Part shown: positions 1 to 7,351 of the stretch, in pieces
Numbering within the stretch: the first letter of the stretch is position 1
How the letters are laid out: each line of letters starts with the position of its first letter
NCBI RefSeq assembly: GCF_000208925.1
Contig: NW_001915131.1
Coordinates: forward strand, 2,549 to 18,418
Length of the DNA stretch: 15,870 nt
Origin: Entamoeba histolytica HM-1:IMSS
Taxonomy: Eukaryota; Evosea; Mastigamoebida; Endamoebidae
Reading direction: 5' to 3'
Translations under genes and position numbers: made by a program
Notes under the pieces: generated by a model
The model's database searches: none
The model's input: the letters and a program-made list of their open reading frames with translations, nothing else
Told to the model about the DNA's origin: nothing

Positions 1-257
1 GTTTTTTTTTTCTTTTTTTCTATTGATTTTTTCTTTTGTGTATATATAACGTTTTAAAAATTATGAAATAAATAACATTAATACTGATCTTTTAAAACAA
101 AAGAGGAATTTTTATTAGATCTTCACATGGAGAAAAACAAAATGTAAAAAGAAGTTGAGAAATAAGTGAAAAATAAAAAGTTACTCTTAAAGAAGTCGAA
201 GCTCCTTAAAAAATCTTTTTAAAGTTTTTAAAAATTGATAGTAGTTGTTTTTTAGTG
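1..257. other. AT-rich 5' intergenic region
   Basis: No convincing gene was seen here. The first 60 bases are pyrimidine-rich on the plus strand, so the minus strand is A-rich, as in leaders before Entamoeba start codons. This could mean a divergent gene beginning beyond the left edge, which is inference only. The right part carries the likely promoter of the RhoGAP gene. The only ATG codons in it open reading frames of a few codons. Confidence 0.5.
230..238 (+). promoter_or_regulatory. Possible initiator of the RhoGAP gene
   Basis: AAAAATTGA differs at one base from the Entamoeba initiator consensus AAAAATTCA. It lies about 20 bases upstream of the ATG at 258, which fits the short 5' leaders of this genus. 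An A/T-rich TATA-like stretch lies 20 to 30 bases further upstream. In DNA this AT-rich a chance match is possible. Confidence 0.35.
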
Positions 258-1896
258 ATGAATCCTACATTAGCAACCCCACGTCGAACAAGACCAAAAG
301 TAATGGAATTGAGACTTACTCATAGAGACGATAACCAAGAGTTTGATTTATTCATCTTTTTTTGTGGTCAATCAAAACAGTATAATTCACGTGTGTAGAA
401 ATAACCAACAATTTGTTGGACTAAAAGCAGATAAACAAAACCTCTCAACACTTTCAGTTTTTGGATATTTGGATGAAGTTGAGAATTCAGTGTTTTGTTT
501 GTTTTACCTAAAAAATGCAAACCACTTTGTTAAGTCTAAATTCAATTTAATAAGAATGAACAAATTATATGGTAAATCTACTCCATCAACACCTCGTTCT
601 TTGAAAAGTCCAAGAAGTCCAAGAAAGAAATTTTCATCACCTGAATTACAGGAAGAATTATTGAAGTACATGGAAAAGTATCGAATGATTGGTGATAACT
701 TTGTTTGGTTATCTGGATTGTTATCTACTTTTCAAATAAAATTTAGTGATTATTCTCAAAAAAAACTCATCAGATTATATATTAGTATCTTTTCAGCTGA
801 TCCTAGCATAACTGATGGAGTTAGTGTTTTATTGTCATATGACACATCGAATAAAAAATCACGAAGTATTCAACTAATAAAAAATTTTCTCTTTATTGGA
901 AAAGAAGAAACAAAAGAAATTGATCATGTCATTTATTTAACTAAACCTCGTCTTATTCTCATTAATGAAACAACCATCAGTTTTGATAACATTACTATTG
1001 ATTTTAAAGATCGGGATGTGTGTGTTAAGTGGATTGATGATTTAACAAATTTACAGCCATGGTATGTTACAGTCCCACGAACTATCATTCGAAAAGATGA
1101 TGCTTCTTTAATAATGTTTAATCCACCTCATATTACTATAGTTGGTGGAGATAGAAATCGTTCAAGTAATGATTTAGTGAAGTCACAAGGTTCATTAACG
1201 GCATTAATTCAAAAACCTGTATCAACACCAAACAATGGATTATCTCCACGGTCTAAAGGATTTCTTTCAAAAGGGTTTATCAATCGACTAAGTGGTAAAA
1301 GTAAAACAACAAAAATAATAAAAGTAGTAGGTGTTTCATTAGAAGTACTAAGCACAGAAAATAACATAATCACATTACCACCAAATATTAGTTTATTAAT
1401 TCAATATCTCAAAAAATATGCTATTACTATCGAAGGTATCTTTAGAGTGTCTGGAAGTAAGGAACATATTCAAAAGGTAGTAGAAAAACTCGACACAAAA
1501 ATTATTACGTTTGAATGTCTTACTAACTTTGATATTCATTCTGTTGCTGGAGCATTGAAATTATATATTAAATCATTACCAGAACAAGTTATTCCAAAGT
1601 CCATTGATGACAGATTATACGAATTATGGAAACAAAAAGATACTTTACAAGAAGATGACTTATTCCTCCAATTTTATGAAATTTACAAAGATATTCCTCC
1701 TATGACATTTAACTTTCTTAATGAATTACTTGGTCTTCTTCATTCAATTGCAATGAATAAAGAAATTACTAAAATGAATATCGAAAATTGTGTGACTTGT
1801 TTGGCTCCATCACTTCGAGGCTATCCTTTTGTATATACCTATTCAATTCAACATTACTCTCAACTCTTCCAACAAAAACCAAAAGATTCAAAATAA
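258..1896 (+). CDS. RhoGAP-domain protein, probably PH-like plus RhoGAP, spliced
   Basis: Predicted GTPase-activating protein for Rho/Rac GTPases, acting on actin regulation at membranes. The large open frame lacks an ATG before 556. An upstream exon, 258-340, begins MNPTLATPRRTRPK and is much less AT-rich than its flanks. It joins in frame through an intron opening GTTTGA at 341. The acceptor is either AG at 379-380 (40-nt intron, product about 532 aa) or TAG at 396-398 (58-nt intron, about 526 aa); both keep frame. A serine/proline/arginine-rich stretch follows. A PH-like segment lies around 840-1060 and ends in a helix containing KWIDDLTNL. The RhoGAP domain runs from about 1321 to the end. 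It has the arginine finger in GIFRVSGS (AGA at 1444-1446), the conserved lysine in LKLYIKSLPE (1558-1560), and an N-x9-H pattern near the C-terminus. The RhoGAP call is firm, the PH call moderate. The exact Rho target cannot be read from sequence. Confidence 0.85.
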
Positions 1897-1961
1897 ATAA
1901 TAAAAGAAAAAAACAATAGAAGAGTCAAATACAACCATGTAATGTTCAATTCATTAAACAA

Positions 1962-2588
1962 TTATTTTTTTAAGCCCATGGGTTTAATAAATTCGTTAGG
2001 AACCCAACCTCTTTTACCACCAAATTCAACAGGAATCCAACCATTTTCAATATTGCCAATAATAATAACAATTTCTCCTTTTTTAAAAGAAAGAACTCCA
2101 GGGTCAGTACTATAAAAATCAACTAATGTAGTAGCAAAGTCTTCACCAGGAAATAATCCATATTCATTTGTTGATTCTTTAGATGATTTTTTTAATTTTG
2201 ATTTAGTTGGTGCATTTCCTTGAGCAATACGAGATAATGATGTAAATCCATCTCTCCAATATTCTCCTTCTTCTTCACCATCAGTTAATAATTTTTGGGT
2301 ATGTTTTCCATATTTAAATTGAAAACCATATCTTTTTTTAGTTGAGTCTTCAGCTTTTGTTCTAACAATCTTTAGATCAGTTACTTCTTTAAAGTTAATT
2401 GTCTCTACTACTTTTGTTGACTTTTCATCTGCAAAACATTCTAATATTAATGGATTTTCAAAACTATTTTGATACCATAATTTACTCCACGAATGTGTCC
2501 CTTTGGGATCTCTTCTTGTAAGGTATCCTCTCAATAATGGTACATCAAATGAAACATCTGTAGAAGGTGTTTTAGTAGTAACTGTCAT
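1962..2588 (-). CDS. PH domain plus SH3 domain adaptor protein
   Basis: A 208-aa two-domain adaptor without catalytic residues. Residues 18-122 form a PH domain: it opens LLRGYLTRRD and its C-terminal helix carries the usual tryptophan (EYWRDGF, W111). A lysine/serine-rich linker (128-140) leads to an SH3 domain at 151-205. This SH3 has TLVDF in place of ALYDY, an acidic/hydrophobic RT-loop region, W184 in NGW, then GW at 194-195, P197 and F200, so the proline-peptide groove looks intact. The family role is to bring proline-rich partners to phosphoinositide membranes, often in actin or endocytic work; the partner here is unknown. It is convergent with the RhoGAP gene, the stop codons being only 65 bases apart. 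ATG at 2588 is preceded by a purine-rich leader and gives a natural N-terminus. Confidence 0.85.
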   Translation of the reverse strand: MTVTTKTPSTDVSFDVPLLRGYLTRRDPKGTHSWSKLWYQNSFENPLILECFADEKSTKVVETINFKEVTDLKIVRTKAEDSTKKRYGFQFKYGKHTQKLLTDGEEEGEYWRDGFTSLSRIAQGNAPTKSKLKKSSKESTNEYGLFPGEDFATTLVDFYSTDPGVLSFKKGEIVIIIGNIENGWIPVEFGGKRGWVPNEFIKPMGLKK

Positions 2589-2726
2589 ATTTTTATTTTG
2601 AAGATTCTCTTTTTTTTCTATTTGTTTTTTTTTTTTAATTTTTATTATAATTTTTATTTTCTATTAAATCTAATATATTTATTTAAAGTTCTTCTTGAAA
2701 ATGTAATATATAACAAAATTAAAAAA

Positions 2727-3498
2727 TTAAGAATAAAAAGTATCACCCCATTCATCATGTCGATATTCTTTTCGTTGATACATGAAGAGTGTTAAATTAA
2801 TACAAGTAATAATCACACATAATATAAGAGTTGCAGAAATTGGAACAAATAGATAATACATCAATTTCATAAATGGTTCATATAACGTAGTTTTACATGT
2901 TAACTCTAATGGTGTGAACTTATGGCATTCATATTGGACAGTTGCATTATCAAACCCACAACACGAAAACTTTTAGTGTAAATTATTGTTATTAACCTAA
3001 ATAACTTAAACTTAAAAAACAAACTTTATACTCTAACTGATTCCTAAATTCCTTTTTTCCTTCCTCGTTTGTGTCTTGTTCTGACTCACCTTCAGTAGAG
3101 AACAAAGAAGGAAATGATTTTTTAGTATTAATAATAGAAACAGTAAGAAGAATAATAACAAGAATTGATAATAAACTAGTTAAAATAGAACACACTATAC
3201 TCAGTAATGTTATTACTTTATTATCACATGAATGTGCTAATATAATTGATATGCAATATACAAATAAAACAAGGGCTAAAATAAAAACAAAACATATTGC
3301 CATTGTATTCAAAGCAAATGGCATTGCATCATTGTTTCGATGACCAACAATAATATCACCATATTGTCCAATAAGTAAAGAAGATTGATAAATCATTGAA
3401 TAACTGAACATCTAGATATTTAAGTTATTAATTTGTTTTAATTTATTTTCTTAACAAACAGACAACAAAGTAACAACGATGGTTGGAAAGATAATCAT
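2727..3498 (-). CDS. Tetraspanin, three exons
   Basis: Four-pass membrane protein that organises membrane microdomains. Exons are 3460-3498 (13 codons), 3025-3411 (129 codons) and 2727-2969 (80 codons plus TAA), giving 222 aa. Both introns (3412-3459, 48 nt, ending CTAG; 2970-3024, 55 nt, ending AAAAG) open GTTTGTT and are phase 0. Neither outer exon stands out as an open frame alone. Splicing builds the family fold: TM1 about residues 1-28, a short first loop, TM2 43-72, TM3 79-108, the large loop, and TM4 180-205. The large loop carries the diagnostic CCG motif (C145-C146-G147) plus C157 and C167, enough for two disulfides, and an NAT glycosylation sequon at N150. The middle exon alone would lack TM1, CCG and TM4. 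An in-frame TAA lies ten codons before the chosen ATG, which supports this start. Confidence 0.88.
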
Positions 3499-3610
3499 TA
3501 TAAAAAAAATGATATTGAGAGATTATCAAACAATTTTAAGATTTTCAAATTTTGTAAAAGAAGTATTAAGATTATTATCAATAAATTAGTTCAAACAGTA
3601 AAGAATTAAA

Positions 3611-4431
3611 TCAATCCTGAAGTTGTTTCTTGTTAGGAGGAATTATTTCAGTGTCAGGATCTATTGGTTCTCTCTTAATTGGTTGATATGACTAAAAAAT
3701 AAGTCATCTATTCAATTAAATAAAAACATTTTATATTACTTTATAATGAAAAAAAAAATTAAATAAAAGAAACAAACTATGAACGAAGGGTGTTGAAATT
3801 CTGTTGGTTTTTGTAACTCTAAGTTTTGAGAAGTACAATCTATTGATAAATTTGTTGTTTGAATTGGAGGTATTGTAGAAATATTATACATTCCTTTTTT
3901 TAAAGGAGTTGTTAAAGGAGAACCAGTTGGTAATTCAGGCATATCTTCAGTATTATTTGGTTGAATAATAGTATTTGATTTAATTAATAAATTATCAGAT
4001 GTTGGTGTAGAGTAATTATTATCTTGTTGAATAGGGTCATGAGTTATTACTTGTGAAGTAGAAATTGGTTCAGGTGGATTAACTTTTTGAGTAACTGATT
4101 TAGACATTTCAGAATTAGACTTAGGAATGTCAATTTGTTTTTCTGGTTGTTCTATATCAATTTGATTATCAGCTACATTAGAATAATCTTCATTAGTAAA
4201 TGAAATGAATTGACCTTGAAATTCTACAAATTCAAGTAACATTTTTTTAATATTATTTGTACTATAAACTACAAGTTTATCATCTTTAAAAACCATTAAA
4301 GAGACTTTACAATCACACAAAATACTTAGTTCCATTGCTTTTTTAATAAGACCATGTCTCCTTTTTTGAAATGTAGTTGCTCTTTTTTTTTCATTTTCAA
4401 TTCGTTCTATTCGAATTTTATTTCTTCCCAT
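3611..4431 (-). CDS. MADS-box transcription factor, MEF2/SRF-like, two exons
   Basis: Sequence-specific nuclear transcription factor, about 244 aa. Exon 1 is 3778-4431 (218 codons) and exon 2 is 3611-3691 (26 codons plus TGA). The 86-nt intron (3692-3777) opens GTTTGTTTC and ends TTTTTTAG. Residues 1-60 are a canonical MADS box: it starts MGRNKI, then has TTFQKRRHGLIKKAMELS and a CDCKVSLMVF strand. The CDC and the start resemble MEF2 and yeast Rlm1 more than SRF. A short helical extension (IKKMLLEFVEF) fits a MEF2-like dimer surface, though a full MEF2 domain is not evident. The rest is glutamine/asparagine/proline/threonine-rich and probably disordered, as in activation domains. Without splicing the protein would end in a hydrophobic tail translated from the intron. 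With splicing it ends in a charged, proline-containing tail with SYQPIKREPIDPD, in which IKREP resembles a sumoylation motif (inference). Confidence 0.88.
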
Positions 4432-4438
4432 CTATAAT

Positions 4439-4597
4439 TTATTGATTATTATAGTTCTTTTCATCTTTTCTATTTTTGTAGTTTCTATTCTTTTTTTCTC
4501 TTTTAGATCTGTTTTTGGCAGATTTAAGTTCTAACTATTTCTTTTCTCTGTTTTTTTTTCCTTCATCTAAGACTTTAACTTCATCAGAATAAATCAT
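4439..4597 (-). pseudogene. Small lysine-rich ORF interrupted by TAG
   Basis: Between the UBX gene stop and the MADS start, the minus strand has a frame opening ATG at 4597. It reads 20 codons (MIYSDEVKVLDEGKKNREKK), meets TAG at 4535-4537, then continues 31 codons in the same frame to TAA at 4439-4441. The second half is almost all K, R, N, E, S and Y. It could be a decayed small basic-protein gene, a sequencing error in a real one, or only the purine-rich leader of the MADS gene. No GTTTGT donor is present to remove the TAG. I do not recognise a family. Confidence 0.2.
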
Positions 4598-4628
4598 AAA
4601 ATAAAATTTTTATTTAAATTTTTAAAAT

Positions 4629-5799
4629 TTAAAACATTGACTTAAACCATTCATACCATGTTTGTTGTGGTACATTTTCTGTTCCATTTCCTGTTCCAAA
4701 CATAGGCTCTTTTTTTTCTCCTACACTTTTTATAACAACATGTAATAAAATAGATGGCCAAAATCCTAAATTTTCTAGTGTTTGTTGAAGGTTAGTAAAT
4801 TCATTTTTCTTAATTCCATCAATAAGAACAAATTTATCAAATCCAAAACCCATAACAAAGTTATAAACTTTTTGAAGAGTATCTTGTTTTTCAAAATATT
4901 CTTTCTTTATTTCTCCATTTGGTAGTCTAATGGCTATATGAACCTTTTGTTTCTTTTCTTCTTTTTCTTGTTTTTGTTGTTTTAGTTCTAATTCTCTTTG
5001 TTGTTCTTCTTGTTGTTGTTGTTGAATTTTATTTTCTTTTTCTAATTTAATACGTTTAATTAAGGTTTTTTTATATTCTTCATCTTCTTTTCTCTGTTTT
5101 TCATTTTCTTTAATTAAATTTTGTTCAACCATTTCTTCTTTTATTCTTTGTTCTTCACGTGCTTTTCTTTCTTTCTCTCTTCTTTTTAATTCTCCTTTCA
5201 TTACTTTGATTTCATCATCATCACCTTTTTCTTGTTGTTGATTAGATGAATTTATTTGTGTAGGTTGTTGATTAAAAGTATTTACTGGTTGTTGTTGGTT
5301 AAGAGTATTTACTGGTTGTTGTTGATTAGGAATTTGTTGATTAGGAATTTGTTGATTAGGAATTTGTTGATTAGGAATTTGTTGATTAGGAATTTGTTGA
5401 CTCAAAACTGATACCATTGTTAATTGAAATATTGATGATGAAATACTATCTTTCGTAATTTCATTTTTAATAAGTACTTTTTGAAGTCCAGCTCCATTAA
5501 AGAAGAATACTGAAGGAAATACAATTGGTTGAGTATCTATATTCATGAATTAATTATTTTTATTTATGTAATAATTAAAACAAACATAAAGAGCAGAAAA
5601 ATTGAAGATTTTCATCATTTTCATGAAGTAATAATGCAGTTGTCATTTTTATTGTGTCTTTTAATTCATTTTCAAATAATTGAAGAACAGATTGACTTTC
5701 ATCACTGCCATTAACCACTGTTATAACAATAAGTTTATTATTTGTTAATGACTGTTTAATAGCATCAGAAATAGGTCCATCATACCAAATATTTTCCAT
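4629..5799 (-). CDS. UBX-domain protein, UBXN4/erasin-like, two exons (paralog 1)
   Basis: Predicted adaptor of the Cdc48/p97 ubiquitin segregase system, possibly ER-associated by analogy with UBXN4. Exon 1 (5586-5799) joins exon 2 (4629-5536) across a 49-nt intron, GTTTGTTTTA...AATATAG, giving 373 aa. Splicing completes the N-terminal thioredoxin-like domain (residues 1-108). It opens MENIWYDGPISDAIKQS and ends ...FPSVFFFNGAGLQKVL, in the order seen in UBXN4, and like UBXN4 has no CxxC. Residues 118-142 are five perfect QQIPN repeats, followed by two QQQPVNT[LF]N units. A long charged, glutamine-rich coiled coil covers about 178-268. The UBX domain covers 270-340 (HIAIRLPNGEIKKEYF onward), but the loop that normally carries FPR reads IKKNEF. 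No C-terminal membrane anchor is obvious. The neighbour at 5902-6951 is a tandem paralog. Confidence 0.75.
5272..5400 (-). repeat. In-frame tandem repeats in the UBX gene (2 x 27 bp and 5 x 15 bp)
   Basis: Five perfect copies of the 15-base unit ttaggaatttgttga fill 5326-5400 and encode QQIPN on the minus strand. Directly beside them, 5272-5298 and 5299-5325 are two 27-base units, nearly identical, encoding QQQPVNT[LF]N. Unit lengths are multiples of three, so copy-number change would keep the frame. Perfect identity suggests recent expansion by slippage or unequal exchange. Confidence 0.97.
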
Positions 5800-5901
5800 T
5801 TCTTTTTCTTTTTAAGTTTTTTTTAATTTATTTTTTTAATTTTTTATTAAAAAAAGTTTAAAAATTGTTATTTATTTCAATTTTTGTTTATAAATTCAAA
5901 A

Positions 5902-6951
5902 TTACATTTGATTATTAATGTTTAATATAACTGATCCATTAATTCCAGTTTGTTTTAATGAGAGATTAGTTTCAGGTAAATTATTTCCTTTCATATCAGT
6001 GATTGTAAATGCTTTACTATAATTAATAGATCTAACGTACTCATAAATATCCTGAATTGAATCAGTAGGATAAAACTCATGAATAACACTTTTACCATTA
6101 GGACATCTAAATTTGATTTTAATTATTCCATTATAAAAATTAGTAATATTTTCCATTTGTTTTTGTGTTTTAATTTTTTGTAATTCTTTCATTCTTTCTT
6201 CTGTTTCAAGGTTTTGAATTGCTTTTAATTTTTTTATTTCATTCATTTCACAAATAGCTTTCTCTTTATTTTCTTGTTCTTCTTTTCTTTTTTTCTCTTC
6301 TTCTTTTTGTTCTTTTAAACATCTTTCTTGTTCTTCTTTTCTTCGTTTTTCTATTTGTTGTTGTTCTGCATTAAGTCGTTTTTTTCTTATTTCAAATAAA
6401 GCCATATTTTGTTTATGGTTTGGTGGTAATTTTCTTAATATTTCATTCACAGACGTTACTTCTTTAAGACTCTCTTTATTCTCTTCGTTAGTTTTTTTAT
6501 CTTTTTGTATTGTACTATCCTCTTCTTCTTTTTCTACTTTTTCTTCTTCTTCTCTTATTATTTGTTGTGTGGGAAGGTTTTTACTTGTATTGATCTGTGA
6601 ATTTAATTGAAGAACAGTTGATGCAATACAAGATGAATCAATGGCTTCATCTTTTTGAAACAAAACAACTCCAAATTTGTTAAGTATTATTATTGAAGTT
6701 GAAAGAACAGGTTCTGGTAAAAATAAATTTAACAATGCTAATCTCTCATCACATTCTTCAAATAACATAATGTATGATCCTTGTTGAATAAGAAATGGTG
6801 CTAAGTTAGTTTCAAAACTCTGAATAAATGCTTGTGACTGGTTTATATTTTGAACTACAACAAAAGTTATAATTTTATTGGTAGCTTTTATGTCATTGAT
6901 GATTGTTGTTAATGATGAATTACTCCACATTTTTTGTTTTAATCTAATCAT
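5902..6951 (-). CDS. UBX-domain protein, UBXN4/erasin-like, intronless (paralog 2)
   Basis: Tandem paralog of the gene at 4629-5799, separated by about 100 bases and on the same strand; 349 aa. The thioredoxin-like region (about residues 8-115) matches paralog 1 in layout. MWSNSSLTTIIND corresponds to IWYDGPISDAIKQ, and the VLSTSIIILNKFGVVLF strand-turn corresponds to VFPSVFFFNGAGLQKVL; again there is no CxxC. An acidic region (130-165) and a lysine/glutamate coiled coil (185-268) follow. The UBX-like domain (275-347) opens IKIKFRCPNG. Where canonical UBX domains have FPR it reads ITDMKGNNL, so the p97-contact motif is absent here too. The QQIPN repeats and the intron of paralog 1 are missing. 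The start could be ATG 6951 or the ATG at 6930 (residue 8, beginning MW). The first is favoured by an exact initiator motif nine bases upstream, the second by alignment to the paralog. Confidence 0.7.
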   Translation of the reverse strand: MIRLKQKMWSNSSLTTIINDIKATNKIITFVVVQNINQSQAFIQSFETNLAPFLIQQGSYIMLFEECDERLALLNLFLPEPVLSTSIIILNKFGVVLFQKDEAIDSSCIASTVLQLNSQINTSKNLPTQQIIREEEEKVEKEEEDSTIQKDKKTNEENKESLKEVTSVNEILRKLPPNHKQNMALFEIRKKRLNAEQQQIEKRRKEEQERCLKEQKEEEKKRKEEQENKEKAICEMNEIKKLKAIQNLETEERMKELQKIKTQKQMENITNFYNGIIKIKFRCPNGKSVIHEFYPTDSIQDIYEYVRSINYSKAFTITDMKGNNLPETNLSLKQTGINGSVILNINNQM

Positions 6952-7351
6952 TTTTAAGTTGAATTTTTTTAATGAAAATGAAGAAAATGTTTAATATTTT
7001 ACATCATTGATAAGAAAAATGTATTTTTTATTTTTATCTTCTTCAGAAACTCAAAAAATGAAATTATTATTTTATACTTCATAATTAAAGATTTACAAAA
7101 CCATATTCATAACAATAAATATGAATTGTATTTAAAATAAATTTAAAAAAAGATTTGAATATTGAATTGATATTATTATAAGTTATTATATTCATTAGAA
7201 TGTTATTTATTAATCCTATGAAATGAATAAACAATACTAATTATGGTATAATCTTATATACGTTGTAAATAGGAAAGTATTATTTTCCTTTACAAGTTAG
7301 AGTTATTTTTAAACAGAAAAATAATAATGAATAAATTTTGTTACTCTAACT
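6952..7351. other. Intergenic region between transhydrogenase and UBX paralog 2
   Basis: About 400 bases with no supported gene. It should hold the 3' end of the transhydrogenase transcript and the promoter of UBX paralog 2. A 9-base inverted repeat (TTAGAGTTA at 7297-7305 and its complement at 7347-7355) spans the end of the transhydrogenase and overlaps its stop codon. A small AGGAAA/TTTCCT hairpin lies near 7270-7290. Both could be transcript-end structures or chance in AT-rich DNA. Confidence 0.5.
6960..6968 (-). promoter_or_regulatory. Initiator element of UBX paralog 2
   Basis: On the minus strand this reads AAAAATTCA, an exact match to the Entamoeba initiator consensus, nine bases before the ATG at 6951. 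A TATA-like ATATTAAAC lies about 25 to 30 bases further upstream (around 6988-7000), which is the expected spacing. This predicts a 5' leader of roughly 10 to 15 nt. Confidence 0.5.

Noticed and set aside
2598..2795. 65-codon F/Y-rich plus-strand frame
   Set aside because: Translation of a T-rich promoter; it overlaps the last exon of the tetraspanin on the other strand.
3071..3343. 90-codon plus-strand frame
   Set aside because: Antisense to TM2-TM3 of the tetraspanin and has no features of its own.
5326..5400. Evenly spaced repeats that could suggest a CRISPR-like array
   Set aside because: Units are contiguous with no spacers and encode QQIPN in frame: a coding minisatellite.
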